From the NCBI GenBank assembly GCA_944321165.1, contig CALUKE010000005.1:124001-188000 (forward strand): a DNA stretch of 64,000 nucleotides, in the 5' to 3' direction. The notes below the pieces were generated by a model that was not told the DNA's origin, made no database searches, and saw nothing but the letters and a program-made list of their open reading frames with translations. How positions within the stretch are numbered: position 1 is the stretch's first letter; each line of letters begins with the position of its first letter. A program made the position numbers and the translations under genes. Shown piece by piece: positions 8,798 to 18,402 of the stretch. The DNA comes from an uncultured Odoribacter sp. (GTDB lineage: Bacteria > Bacteroidota > Bacteroidia > Bacteroidales > Marinifilaceae).

Positions 8798-9340
8798 CTA
8801 TTGTACGATGATGGTGAAACAGTCGTGTACATTTTGGGAATAACCTTCGTTCTGGAAGTTTAAGGAGATTACATAACGCCCGACGGGGATTGTGTGTCTC
8901 AATGGTACTTCAAAGGTACCGTCTCCATATACCTTGATTTGTTCCAAAGCTTCTGCCACACTTCCTCCACCTTCTTCTCGGATTCCCTGGATGGATACAA
9001 AAATTTGGGCAGTCCCTTCCACTCCTTCAATGGGGGTACTCATCCAAGGGGCGCCCCATTTAGAACGAATGTAATCTTCCCCAGCGTTAATCCGTTCAGG
9101 AATCCCGAACCATTCAACGATTTCTTGTGCGCTATATCCCATATCCAGATACATTTGAAACTCCGGATTTGGTTCTCCTGGATAATCATCCAGTGAATTG
9201 ACGTTTTTTATCACCATCGTGTCCGGATTGTAGCTGGCATCCTCCGTCTGCAAGTAACCAACGGGAATATCCTGGCAACCTGAACCCCAATATCCCAGTA
9301 CGAGTAATATTCCGATTGTATATAATTTACTCATTATCAT
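8798..9340 (-). CDS. SPII lipoprotein at the end of the SusC/D operon
   Basis: A 180-residue protein with a lipoprotein signal ending in GSGC (about residue 22). Around 85-95 it reads GAPWMSTPIEG. The C-terminal half looks like a beta-sandwich (QIFVSIQGI, GTFEVPLRHTIPVGRYVISLNF). That pattern resembles the small DUF4843/DUF4998-like surface lipoproteins that accompany SusC/D pairs, but I do not recognise a family firmly. It lies 19 bp after the fasciclin gene and is the last gene before the terminator. The likely role is an accessory outer-membrane component of the uptake system. Confidence 0.7.
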   Translation of the reverse strand: MIMSKLYTIGILLVLGYWGSGCQDIPVGYLQTEDASYNPDTMVIKNVNSLDDYPGEPNPEFQMYLDMGYSAQEIVEWFGIPERINAGEDYIRSKWGAPWMSTPIEGVEGTAQIFVSIQGIREEGGGSVAEALEQIKVYGDGTFEVPLRHTIPVGRYVISLNFQNEGYSQNVHDCFTIIVQ

Positions 9341-9359
9341 ATCTTTTAAAGGTTTGATG

Positions 9360-10052
9360 TTAAATTCTTCCCAGCACGTAATTGTAATTCAATGCGTGTA
9401 CCACCCCGTTTAGCGGCTGGATATCCGGAGAGGCCAAGGGCACCATTTGCATGGCATCAAAGGAATAGAGGTAAAGCGTCTCCGGACCGGCATCCGGGAC
9501 TCCCTCGTAATCCGATTTATCCCGATATGCCCGTATTTTATTCCCGCTTTCGCAGGTGAAATCTGTACCGCCTGTCTGTTCTTCGGCAGAAATATCATAA
9601 TTTGGGTCTCGGTAAGCGATGTCTGCTTTCAGGTATTTCCCCTTCACTACGTGCCGCATCAGCATCTCCCGGCACCACTCCGGGTCCAATGCCTGCACCA
9701 GTCGTTCCGGATGATTCTTTTCCTCCTCCGTCAGGGGACGCTGGTTTCCTGTATCCTTTCCGGAAGCCTGATCCCAGACATAACGCAGTATGGAAAAAGA
9801 GGGGGGAGCGAAAAAGGTGATTTCCGGATAATCTTTATCTTCTCCTTCAAAAAGTTGAGTTAAACCGGCTCGTTCGATTAGAACGACCGTCAATTGCCAA
9901 TTTGCTGTATCATCGCGCAAATAATCCATAATACTTCCATTGTGATAGGGGGAACTGATCCCCGAATCCCACCAGTTTTGTTGGGTTTCGCAACTTTCCA
10001 TTCCCCAACATAACACTATCGCTATGACGATATATAGTATACATGTTTTCAT
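9360..10052 (-). CDS. Fasciclin-domain lipoprotein in the SusC/D operon
   Basis: A 230-residue protein with a lipoprotein signal (lipobox ending MESC near residue 21) and one fasciclin/FAS1 domain. The visible FAS1 pieces are VVLIERAGLTQLFEG, ITFFAPPSFSILRYV and the closing NGVVHALNYNYVLGRI. FAS1 domains mediate adhesion or ligand binding; in Bacteroidales they recur downstream of SusD and probably decorate the transporter at the cell surface. It lies 30 bp after susD on the same strand. Confidence 0.8.
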   Translation of the reverse strand: MKTCILYIVIAIVLCWGMESCETQQNWWDSGISSPYHNGSIMDYLRDDTANWQLTVVLIERAGLTQLFEGEDKDYPEITFFAPPSFSILRYVWDQASGKDTGNQRPLTEEEKNHPERLVQALDPEWCREMLMRHVVKGKYLKADIAYRDPNYDISAEEQTGGTDFTCESGNKIRAYRDKSDYEGVPDAGPETLYLYSFDAMQMVPLASPDIQPLNGVVHALNYNYVLGRI

Positions 10053-10082
10053 ATCTTTGTCTATTGTTGTTTATATTCTAAA

Positions 10083-11654
10083 TCATTGTCGTTTTAACCA
10101 GTAGGTATTTTGCCGCATCAAGGGATTATCTGTAAATAAAGCTTCATCCAATGCGTTAAAGAATACCCCATCCACGATATCCTGTTCCGATACTTCCCGA
10201 AAATCGCCGTAAAGTTCTGTCTTATAGTAGCCGTTCCGCAAGACATCGAACCAGCGTTGTCCTTCCATCAGCAATTCCTTTTCTCGTTCCTTAAAAATGG
10301 CGTAGCGTAAATCCCCGTTATATTCACTTTCACTGTAACGTTTAGCATTCGCTCGATCCCGGATTGTGTTCAGGTCATCGATAGCACCTTGTCGGTTATT
10401 GAGTCGTGCTCGACATTCAGCCCTCAATAGGTAGATATCCGCCAAGCGAAACCAGATTTTATTACAATCAAAATTCATGAATTGTCCGGCATACCATCCT
10501 TCTGAGACTACTTTGGCATATCGCCATTTGTAGGGGTAAGCATAAGCACCAGTGATGGCCTCGTCCATCTGTTCCATTTCCTCGAAATTATAAAACCAAG
10601 CATCCCGCCGGGTATCATGTCGAGTTTCCCCGCTTACCTCGTACTCTCCGAACATTTCCCGTGCCGTCGTGTTCAAAATACGGTAAGTCCTATTCTTTAT
10701 ATCTCCTGGTTGTCTACCTGTAATGACAGGAAAGGATTCGTATAATCGGCCTAAATTTGTTTCATTCCCAGCAGTCATTTCATCTAATTCTTCCCAGTAT
10801 CCCCGAAAAACACTTTCAAAAACACATTCCCTTCCCCCGTCCACGAAAGTCTTCTCGCAAACTTCATAGGGATTGGCTTCCAAGTCGTAAATATCCGGGC
10901 GATTGATTATTGCCGAACAGGCAGAATCAGCTGTTCGCCATAAGGCTTGTTCGTCGTAATCCCTGTCATTCGGTTGAGCTATGTATTTGCATCCCGCCTT
11001 CCAGGCACAGAGATGCGCCAACACGGCATTGGCGGCTCCTTTACAAGGACGTGCACGATGGGTCACCGCATTCCCGTCCGCATCCCGTAGCTCATCCCAT
11101 TCCGGTAGCAGGCGTACCGCCTCCCGAGCCTGGGCGATGGCGTAATCCGCCACAACGGGCCAAGGCGTTTTTCCGATAGGTTCCATCTCTACCTCGTCCC
11201 GGATAAGCACGCAATCCCCCCATCGGCGAATTAAATCCAGGTAAGTGAATGCCTTGAAAAAGGCGATACACCCTCGGTAAAAGTCCTGTCTTTCCTGGGA
11301 CATGTCCACCTTATTTAAGTAAGGCAAAGGCACGTTTGCTGCGGCAATCACATCATAATTCCAAATCCATTGATAGATATATGACATTGGGGAATTTTCT
11401 TGTAATAAATCGTTCGAGTAGGGAAAACGATAATCCGAATATTCCCCGTAAGTTTGCGGTTGCCAGGGATTAGCTGTCATGTTAGTTCGTATTTTCTGTT
11501 CTGCCCCTAATAGTGCCGCCTCAACATCTCGTTCCGTCTCGAAAGCGTTTCCAAATGTGACTGAATTTTTCGGTTTAAAATCAATCCATTTTTCACATCC
11601 GCTTAATATTTGGGTGAAACCGAGTAATAATATGATATACAATTGTTTTTTCAT
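10083..11654 (-). CDS. SusD/RagB-family nutrient-binding outer membrane lipoprotein
   Basis: A surface lid lipoprotein that captures a glycan or peptide for its SusC partner. It has 523 residues, a lipobox in TQILSGC, and the usual SusD features: an N-terminal segment after the Cys (FKPKNSVTFGNAFETERDVEAALLGAE), TPR-like helices, and the C-terminal EREKELLMEGQRWFDVLRNG block. It starts 3 bp after the SusC stop, so the two are translationally linked. The substrate cannot be read from sequence, and no glycoside hydrolase or peptidase gene lies in the operon. Confidence 0.93.
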   Translation of the reverse strand: MKKQLYIILLLGFTQILSGCEKWIDFKPKNSVTFGNAFETERDVEAALLGAEQKIRTNMTANPWQPQTYGEYSDYRFPYSNDLLQENSPMSYIYQWIWNYDVIAAANVPLPYLNKVDMSQERQDFYRGCIAFFKAFTYLDLIRRWGDCVLIRDEVEMEPIGKTPWPVVADYAIAQAREAVRLLPEWDELRDADGNAVTHRARPCKGAANAVLAHLCAWKAGCKYIAQPNDRDYDEQALWRTADSACSAIINRPDIYDLEANPYEVCEKTFVDGGRECVFESVFRGYWEELDEMTAGNETNLGRLYESFPVITGRQPGDIKNRTYRILNTTAREMFGEYEVSGETRHDTRRDAWFYNFEEMEQMDEAITGAYAYPYKWRYAKVVSEGWYAGQFMNFDCNKIWFRLADIYLLRAECRARLNNRQGAIDDLNTIRDRANAKRYSESEYNGDLRYAIFKEREKELLMEGQRWFDVLRNGYYKTELYGDFREVSEQDIVDGVFFNALDEALFTDNPLMRQNTYWLKRQ

Positions 11655-11657
11655 CGT

Positions 11658-14600
11658 TTAAAATTTTAAGGTTAAACCTAGGGTCCATTTCCGTGCCATG
11701 GGATAGGCAACTCCATTGTCGATTCCCGTACGAATATCTACCACTTCCGGGTCCAAGCCGGAATAATTCGTCCAGGTGAAAAGGTTCTCCCCGCTCACGA
11801 AGAATCGTAACTCGCCCAGTCCACATCGCTTCATCCATGTTTTCGGCAAAGTGTAGCCAATGGACAAAGTTTTCAATTTTAACCAATTAACTCGTTCCAC
11901 ATGAGAGGAAGTATATTCCCACAAATAAGTAAAATGATCACATTGCCACTTCGGGAAATCGGCCTCGTCACCGGGCTTTTCCCAGAAGGAAATTTCCTTT
12001 AAGTCCATTACAATGGATTCACTAGCTCCATAAACCGATAAAGGGTGAATTCGAGTAGTATTAATCATGTGCCGAGCAAGTTGGAAACTCATGGAAAGGT
12101 TTACGTCTATATTTTTCCACTGAAATTCGCTCACCATTCCTCCGGATAATTCCGGTAAGGCACTTCCGCAATACACTTGATCATCATAACCGATTTTTCT
12201 GTCCCCGTTCACGTCTATAAAGAGATAATCTCCAGGCTTGTAAAAAAAGTTTTCCTCCCATTCTACCGATAACGGAGTCTTGACTCCTAATTGGTTGTAA
12301 TAAACGGGAACCTCCTCCTGATAATCCACGAAACCATCCGTCTGCAAGGCGTAAATCCCGTTCAAGGGTTTTCCGATAATTCGTCCGTTCAAGTCCTTTC
12401 CCGTGTAGGATTTTTCGAAACGATTCCAGTTATGAGTTCCATTTATAGATATTTTCCAATATAGTTTTGGTTTTCGAAATATTTCGTATTTTACCATAAA
12501 TTCCAATCCTTCGTTAGAAATTGTTGCTGCGTTTTGCCATTGTGATGTATAGCCCGTGTTATATCCTCCACTCGGTAAAATTACTTTTTCTAACAGTTTA
12601 TCTGTGTAACGGTAATAATAATCTATCGTTATTCCTAAACGATGATCAAAAAAATCTAAATCCAACCCAAAATCATATTGGTCCGTCTCCTCCCAGGAAA
12701 GTTTATCATTATACAAACCATCTCCCCACTGTGGCTCGATATAACTTTCACCAAGATAAGAAGAGGTTCCCACTTTCATAATCCCTAAAGCCAGATAATT
12801 TTGTGAGAAGTGCATCCCGGAACGCCCCCAGCTGGCCCGGAACTTCCCGAACGAGAGCCAACCTACATTTTCTTTTATCCAGGGTTCCTCGGAGAAAGTC
12901 CAAGCCGCAGCCATGGAGGGGAAGGTTCCCCAGCGATTTTTTGCCCCGAAGGTGGAACTCCCGTCCCGGCGGATACTGAGCGAAAGCAGGTATTTATCCC
13001 GGTAGCCGTATTCCAGCCGGGCAAACCAGGAAAGTAGGGCTTTCTCCTGCATGTCGGACTGGTAATTTTTCAACGCTCGCACTTCTTCATAATTTCCCCA
13101 ACCTACCGTTTCCAGGTTCGGCATCCCCGATGGGGCGTAGTAAATCTTGTCACTCGGGGATTTTTGGGCATATCCTCCGTTATATTCTTCCTGGTCGTAC
13201 TGGTAGGAGAAACCTCCCAACAATTCCAGTGAGTGAGATTCCTGGAAGGTGCGTTTGTAGGTCAACAGGTTTTCGTTTAACACCATGAGGTTGATTCCCG
13301 TTTCGCCCAGGGAGATGGAATTGTTATCATCCGATAAGTAGGAAGGTGAAAAATAATTCCGGCGGGCGATGGCGTAATCCGCTGCCAGGGAAGTGGAAAA
13401 ATCCAATCCTTCGAGAATCTCATACCCCAACCGGAAATTACTCCGCAAGCGGATGGAGCGATTCGCTTCCCGGGTTCCTTCGTACGCTTTTAATACTTCT
13501 TCCCAAACCACTGAATTTTCGCCTGGTAACAAAGAAGATAGTTGATAGGGGTCTCCTGGGATAGTTTCCACGGGAACAACGGCATTGCTGTATTGCAGGT
13601 TTTGATCCATATTGGAGGAGGCCCGTTTTTTTTGCGCCAGCGAAGCGTTTAGGCGTAAGTCTACACTGAGTTTTTGGACAGGTTGCACCGTCATGTTGGA
13701 ATTCAGATCAAACCGCTTGAATCCCGTGCCCTTGAAAATACCCGTCTCATTGTAATATCCCAGGCCGATGCCGTAGGTCATCCGCTCGCTTCCTCCGTAG
13801 GTCTGGATGTTGGCGTTCGTGATTTTTCCCGTTTCAAAATAGATGGGGAAAAAATTGGTTGAGTGATTGTAAAAAGCGTTCAAGCTATCCTGGTACATGT
13901 TCCCATTAGCCGTCCCTGCCATATTTTTATCTGGAATCCAAAAACCGTTATAACTACTTTTAGGATGCTCGTACTGTTCCGCCAGGCTTTGTGGATAACG
14001 ATAACTGTTCGTTTCCTCATCTAAATAAGCCGTAAACGTATTCTCCGTATTTTTTAACCGCAGCAACCGTTCTGCCCGTCCTGTGGTCAGGTCCGGGAAA
14101 CGGGGCAAAATACTCCAGGACTGGGAAATGTTTACTGAGAAGGTGGCGTCCTGGTTCTTCCGTCCCTTTTTCGTGGTCACGATAATTACCCCGTTGGCTG
14201 CCCGGGAGCCGTAAATGGAGGCTGCAGAGGCGTCTTTCAATATTTGCACGGATTCGATCATGTCCGGGTTGAGGTCGGAAAGCAGGTTGGTACCCGTTAT
14301 CGGTGAGGTAAAGGAGTTCAAGGGCACTCCGTCCACCACCCAGAGTGGGTTGGAAAAACGGCGGCCAGCCTCCACGTCGAGCGAATTGTAACCCCGGATG
14401 GTGATGGCGATATCGCCACCTCCCGGAGCTCCGGAAAGGTTGGTGATGTCCATTCCCGCCACACGGCCCTGCAGGAGGTTGGCAATGTTGCCGGAGGGAA
14501 TGCCTTGAATCTCGTCCGCTTTGACCATGGAAATGGCTCCGGTGGCTTTGCGGCGGGTGGTTTCACCGTAGGCCACGACTACGGCCTCGTCGAGGTCCTG

Positions 14601-15209
14601 GATGGATTCTTCGAGGATGATCTGCAAGGTGTCGGTGGTTGTTGAGGTGAAGTTGCGCCGTTGAGACTGGTAGCCGACATAGGAAAATTCCAGCTGTCCT
14701 TTCAGGATGGGCAGGGTGAGCTGGAACCAGCCGGTGTGGTTGGTGGCTGTCCCGACGGAGGTACCGGCGACCTTAACGGTGACACCCGGGAGGGGTTGTT
14801 TGTGGGCATCGTAGACGAATCCTTTGACGGTGATGCTTTTTCTGGCTTGCGGGATGATGACGATTTTTCCGTTCTTTTCGATGCAGTCAAAGGAGGTTGC
14901 TTCCAGGCATTTTTTGACGGCGTCGATGAGTTTGACGTGGTTTAGATCGAGGTTTACTTTCTGGGTCTCTTTTTCCACTTCCTCTTTCCGGAAGACGATC
15001 AGGTTGCCGCTTTGGCGGTTGATCTGCTGTAAAGCCTCGAGAAGGGTGGCGTTTTCGATTCGAATCGAAAGCGTTTTACCGGATTCCTGGGCGAAAAGCC
15101 TGTCGGCGGTACCGCCCCGGGCGATCGCGAGCAGTAGAAGGATGCAAAAAATTCTACCGACATGCACGAAAGCCTGCCAAATGTTTTTTTGTTTGGTGAA
15201 AAAAATCAT
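11658..15209 (-). CDS. SusC/RagA-family TonB-dependent transporter with N-terminal STN domain
   Basis: An outer-membrane TonB-dependent importer of 1183 residues. The order is: signal peptide (to about 40), STN/secretin-like signalling domain (about 47-115, LSIRIENATLLEALQQI), carboxypeptidase-regulatory-like beta domain (about 128-205), plug (about 215-340, ending in DASAASIYGSRAANGVIIVTTKKG) and a long beta-barrel ending in an aromatic-terminated strand (KWTLGLTLKF). The STN domain is the part that talks to a FecR anti-sigma factor, which matches the fecR gene directly upstream. It therefore senses as well as transports its substrate. Confidence 0.96.
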   Translation of the reverse strand: MIFFTKQKNIWQAFVHVGRIFCILLLLAIARGGTADRLFAQESGKTLSIRIENATLLEALQQINRQSGNLIVFRKEEVEKETQKVNLDLNHVKLIDAVKKCLEATSFDCIEKNGKIVIIPQARKSITVKGFVYDAHKQPLPGVTVKVAGTSVGTATNHTGWFQLTLPILKGQLEFSYVGYQSQRRNFTSTTTDTLQIILEESIQDLDEAVVVAYGETTRRKATGAISMVKADEIQGIPSGNIANLLQGRVAGMDITNLSGAPGGGDIAITIRGYNSLDVEAGRRFSNPLWVVDGVPLNSFTSPITGTNLLSDLNPDMIESVQILKDASAASIYGSRAANGVIIVTTKKGRKNQDATFSVNISQSWSILPRFPDLTTGRAERLLRLKNTENTFTAYLDEETNSYRYPQSLAEQYEHPKSSYNGFWIPDKNMAGTANGNMYQDSLNAFYNHSTNFFPIYFETGKITNANIQTYGGSERMTYGIGLGYYNETGIFKGTGFKRFDLNSNMTVQPVQKLSVDLRLNASLAQKKRASSNMDQNLQYSNAVVPVETIPGDPYQLSSLLPGENSVVWEEVLKAYEGTREANRSIRLRSNFRLGYEILEGLDFSTSLAADYAIARRNYFSPSYLSDDNNSISLGETGINLMVLNENLLTYKRTFQESHSLELLGGFSYQYDQEEYNGGYAQKSPSDKIYYAPSGMPNLETVGWGNYEEVRALKNYQSDMQEKALLSWFARLEYGYRDKYLLSLSIRRDGSSTFGAKNRWGTFPSMAAAWTFSEEPWIKENVGWLSFGKFRASWGRSGMHFSQNYLALGIMKVGTSSYLGESYIEPQWGDGLYNDKLSWEETDQYDFGLDLDFFDHRLGITIDYYYRYTDKLLEKVILPSGGYNTGYTSQWQNAATISNEGLEFMVKYEIFRKPKLYWKISINGTHNWNRFEKSYTGKDLNGRIIGKPLNGIYALQTDGFVDYQEEVPVYYNQLGVKTPLSVEWEENFFYKPGDYLFIDVNGDRKIGYDDQVYCGSALPELSGGMVSEFQWKNIDVNLSMSFQLARHMINTTRIHPLSVYGASESIVMDLKEISFWEKPGDEADFPKWQCDHFTYLWEYTSSHVERVNWLKLKTLSIGYTLPKTWMKRCGLGELRFFVSGENLFTWTNYSGLDPEVVDIRTGIDNGVAYPMARKWTLGLTLKF

Positions 15210-15239
15210 AAATTTGTGAATAGTTAATGATTATTACTT

Positions 15240-15289
15240 ACCTTGCTTCCAACAAGGTGGGGATCGAGGTTGTTTACGGCAACCTCGAT
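15240..15289 (-). promoter_or_regulatory. Tandem stem-loops in the fecR-susC junction
   Basis: Two hairpins fill the short fecR-susC gap. One is a 10-bp perfect stem (ATCGAGGTTG at 15262-15271 with its complement at 15281-15290) that contains the fecR stop codon in its loop. The other is a 6-bp stem (15240-15245 with 15253-15258). Neither is followed by a T-run on the minus strand, so processing or mRNA protection fits better than termination. Confidence 0.5.
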
Positions 15290-16509
15290 TTATTTTTACT
15301 CATGTATACTTGCTTGCCTTCGATTTTGAATGCCGGACCTCCGGCCAGGGTGAGTATTTCCAGAGAGGCTTCCAGCTGGTCGCTTTTACTCATCATGCCG
15401 CTGAAGGTGTAGGTTTCCAGGTGGGCGTCTTGGGTGATGAATTCAACTCCGTACCACCGGGACAGGGTCCTCAGTACCACCTGAATATCTTCTTCGTTGA
15501 ATATGAATTCACCTCTTCGCCAGGCAATGATGTCGTTGGGTTGGACGGCCTGTACGGACAGGGATTGACTGCCCTGTTGCCATTGTGCCTGCATGCCCGG
15601 TTCCAGTATCATGCGCGGAGTGGGGGATTCGGGAGATGTTTGGGAGAGGGAGACCTCTACACGGCCTTGCAGCAGGGTGGTCTGTTCACGGGGTTCGTCG
15701 TGGTAGGCTTTGATGTTGAAGGCGGTTCCCAGTACTTGGGTCTGCATGCCCTGGGTTTGGACGATGAACGGCCGCTGTTCGTCCCGGGCGACTTCGAAGT
15801 AGGCTTCTCCCTGAAGTTTGACCGTGCGTTTCCCTTTGATGAAATTCACCGGAAATTCCAGGGTCGTATTGGCATTCAACCAGACTCGGGTGCCATCGCT
15901 GAGGGTGATGAAGTATTCTCCGCCGACGGAAGTGATGACCCGGTTCCATTCTTCCTGCAGTTCGGCCGGTGCTGTGAGGGGCATGGCTTCGTAGGAAAGC
16001 TGTCCTTTTTCTCCCCGGATGAGAGCCTGGGGAGTGGCCAGACTGTCCGGAATCTGCTTTTCCAGGTCGACCTGCCGGCCGTCGGCCGTGATCAACAGGG
16101 TTTTCAGTTCGGTGTTGGGAACGGCGGCGATGATGGTCGGCTGGGAGGGAAGGATTGCGGATTCGTTGTCTCTCTCCCGGGGTAGACTGAGGTACAGGAA
16201 CAGAGCGATGCATGCGGCAGCTGCGCTGCTCCAGGCGATGCGTTGCCATATATGGCGGCGGTGTTCGCGGGTGAGCCGGTGGATGATGTACGACTTGATT
16301 CTTCGGAAGTCTGTCGTCTGATTGAGTTGTTCTTCCGTCTGCAAGCGACGGGCGATGGCTTCTCCGCGGATGATTTTTTTATAGGTTTGGCGGTTGATTT
16401 CACTTTCGTCCAGCCAATCGTTCAAAAAAGCCCGTTCTTTGTCGGTGGCTTTTCGAAGTCGGATCTTGACGATGATTTCTGCCAGTTGTTTCGCTTTCGG
16501 GTATTCCAT
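15274..16509 (-). CDS. FecR-family anti-sigma factor
   Basis: An inner-membrane regulator that holds an ECF sigma factor until the STN domain of its transporter signals. The 411-residue protein has an N-terminal cytoplasmic helical domain (about 1-80), one membrane segment near 86-108 (IAWSSAAAACIALFLYLSL), the periplasmic FecR domain (about 195-300, GTRVWLNANTTLEFPVNF) and a C-terminal DUF4974-like domain (about 335-405). It is the first gene of the leftward operon and is divergent from the sigma gene. Usually the sigma gene lies upstream on the same strand. Confidence 0.93.
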   Translation of the reverse strand: MEYPKAKQLAEIIVKIRLRKATDKERAFLNDWLDESEINRQTYKKIIRGEAIARRLQTEEQLNQTTDFRRIKSYIIHRLTREHRRHIWQRIAWSSAAAACIALFLYLSLPRERDNESAILPSQPTIIAAVPNTELKTLLITADGRQVDLEKQIPDSLATPQALIRGEKGQLSYEAMPLTAPAELQEEWNRVITSVGGEYFITLSDGTRVWLNANTTLEFPVNFIKGKRTVKLQGEAYFEVARDEQRPFIVQTQGMQTQVLGTAFNIKAYHDEPREQTTLLQGRVEVSLSQTSPESPTPRMILEPGMQAQWQQGSQSLSVQAVQPNDIIAWRRGEFIFNEEDIQVVLRTLSRWYGVEFITQDAHLETYTFSGMMSKSDQLEASLEILTLAGGPAFKIEGKQVYMSKNKSRLP

Positions 16510-16606
16510 GGTTTTTCTTGTTTCTCTAAAGACGTCGCCGAGGCAGGAAAAGGATGAACGAAAAATAATTTTTTTTAGATCTTTTTTCGTTTTCGAAAAA
16601 TACTTT

Positions 16607-16614
16607 TATACTTG
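16607..16614 (+). promoter_or_regulatory. Probable -7 box of the ECF sigma gene
   Basis: TATACTTG differs from TAnnTTTG at one base and lies 29 bp before the sigma ATG. The 133-bp divergent region also has to hold the fecR promoter, which I cannot place. Confidence 0.4.
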
Positions 16615-16642
16615 CGAAGAGAAATTCAAGCGGTTTGCGGTC

Positions 16643-17140
16643 ATGGAGGATTATGCTTTTCTTGAAAAATTTATCCGGGAGAATTATGCGGCTGTATGTG
16701 CTGTGGCGATGCGGTTTGTGGACAAGGATACGGCTCAGGATATTGCCCAGAATGTTCTGTTCCGCTTTTGGGAGAACAGGGAAAAATATGCGGATATCGA
16801 ATCGTTGGATGATTTTTTGTTTATCATGGTTCGCAACGAGGCGTTGAGTTTTTTGCGTTCCCGGAAGAAGGAAAATATACGCCATGAGAAATGGGAAGGA
16901 GAACGGGGAGAGGAGGAGCAGCTCCTGCCTGTTTTGATCGAGGAGGAAACCAATCAGATCGTGCTGCATGCGATCGGTCTGTTGCCGGCACAGACGGCGC
17001 ATGTGATGCGTTTGGTGCTTTCCGGCTATTCCAACAAAGAGATTGCCCTTTTGATCGATGTCTCGATCAATACGGTGAAGACGCTCAAATACGGCGGTAT
17101 CCGCAAATTGTGCGAATATTTCAAGAAGCACGAATTCTGA
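16643..17140 (+). CDS. ECF-type RNA polymerase sigma factor (SusC/D-linked)
   Basis: An alternative sigma factor expected to drive the FecR-SusC-SusD operon. The chosen ATG at 16643 gives 165 residues, the normal length. A longer in-frame start upstream would run through the promoter and the fecR start. Region 2 spans about residues 8-75 (FIRENYAAVCAVAMRFVDKDTAQDIAQNVLFRFWENRE). Region 4 with its helix-turn-helix covers about 108-160 (LPAQTAHVMRLVLSGYSNKEIALLIDVSINTVKTL). It is divergent from fecR. Confidence 0.93.
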   Translation: MEDYAFLEKFIRENYAAVCAVAMRFVDKDTAQDIAQNVLFRFWENREKYADIESLDDFLFIMVRNEALSFLRSRKKENIRHEKWEGERGEEEQLLPVLIEEETNQIVLHAIGLLPAQTAHVMRLVLSGYSNKEIALLIDVSINTVKTLKYGGIRKLCEYFKKHEF

Positions 17141-17211
17141 AGGAGAAGGGAATTGATTTTCTGTGTGAAAAATCGTATTTTTACCCAAAAGCTTGAATCA
17201 ATAAAATAGAT

Positions 17212-18081
17212 ATGTTTATGAGAAACAAAAAATGGAGTCTGTTGTTTGTGGGTGCCGTGCTGGTGTTGGGAAGTGTCGATAGCCGGGCAGAACAGAAACA
17301 AGTGACCGCGGAAAAAGCTATGAATCAATCTAATGCAGTGACAGAAGGGCTGAAGACCTTGCAAGTCGGGGAGGTGAAAATTACCTGGATTCAGGACAAT
17401 GCCGGCGAAAAACTGATGCCGAGAGGTCTGTTTGCCGATGCTTCCGACGAGTTGATCGACAGTCTGGCTTTGCAACAGGGAGTCCCTTCGTCGATCGGTG
17501 TGTTTTGGATGGAGACCCAGGGAACCGGGATTTTGTTCGATACCGGGATGGGCGGTGCCAGCGGGCATATGCTGACCGGTCTGCGTGCTTTGGGGGTACA
17601 ACCGGAAGAGGTGAAGTATCTGTACATTACGCATTTTCACGGAGATCATATCGGAGGGATGCTGGAGAACGGGCGGGCGGTTTTCCCGAATGCTCAGGTG
17701 TATGTGTCCCGGGTGGAATATGAGGCCTGGATGAAGCTGCCGGCTGAGCAGAACGTGCAGGTCGTGGAGACCATGAAAGCCTATCAGGACCGTTTGCATC
17801 TGTTTGAGTTCGGGGATCAATTGCCCGGCGGCGTGAAGGCGATGGATGCATCAGGACATACACCCGGTCATACGGTTTTTCAGGCCGGTCGGGTATTGGT
17901 GATTGCCGATCTGATTCACGGAGCCGCCTTACAGCTAGAACATCCCGAGATCTGTGCTTCGTTCGATATGGACAAGAAGGCAGCCGTCGCTGTCCGCAGG
18001 CATTTTTTGCAGTATGCGAAAGAGAACGGACTGACTCTGGCCGGGATGCATCTTCCCGCACCTGGATTTAAGGCTTGGTGA
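17212..18081 (+). CDS. Exported metallo-beta-lactamase-fold hydrolase
   Basis: A 289-residue secreted hydrolase. After a signal peptide (to about residue 26, ending SRAEQ), the MBL motif HFHGDH is at residues 141-146. FDTGMGGASG lies before it and a conserved DASGHTPGH lies further on, together supplying the dinuclear zinc site. The overall form resembles lactonase-like or generic MBL hydrolases rather than a true beta-lactamase; the substrate is unknown. A second in-frame ATG at 17218 could be the start. The gene has its own TATTTTTA-like box and ends in a bidirectional terminator. Confidence 0.88.
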   Translation: MFMRNKKWSLLFVGAVLVLGSVDSRAEQKQVTAEKAMNQSNAVTEGLKTLQVGEVKITWIQDNAGEKLMPRGLFADASDELIDSLALQQGVPSSIGVFWMETQGTGILFDTGMGGASGHMLTGLRALGVQPEEVKYLYITHFHGDHIGGMLENGRAVFPNAQVYVSRVEYEAWMKLPAEQNVQVVETMKAYQDRLHLFEFGDQLPGGVKAMDASGHTPGHTVFQAGRVLVIADLIHGAALQLEHPEICASFDMDKKAAVAVRRHFLQYAKENGLTLAGMHLPAPGFKAW

Positions 18082-18100
18082 TGGGAAAAAGAGGTGATAT

Positions 18101-18136
18101 GAAAAAAGGGATTTTCAATTGAAAATCCCTTTTTTC
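18101..18136. terminator. Bidirectional terminator between the MBL hydrolase and tRNA-fMet
   Basis: A perfect palindrome, AAAAAAGGGATTTTC joined to its complement through AATT, spans 18102-18135. It has A-runs and T-runs at both ends and can stop both convergent transcripts. Confidence 0.9.
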
Positions 18137-18139
18137 TTG

Positions 18140-18211
<72 letters not shown>

Positions 18212-18402
18212 ATCTCTGTCAATACTCTCTGTATTGCGTCTGCAAAGGTACTGCTTATTTTGAATAAAACAAATATTTTGGGAAAAATATTTTAAGAAAA
18301 ATGATATAAAACAACTAAATGTTTCTGTATCTGGTTGTTTTGATTCAACATTTCGCTTATGCTAATCTGTCTGAACGATTAGATTATTCTCTCGAATTTC
18401 CG

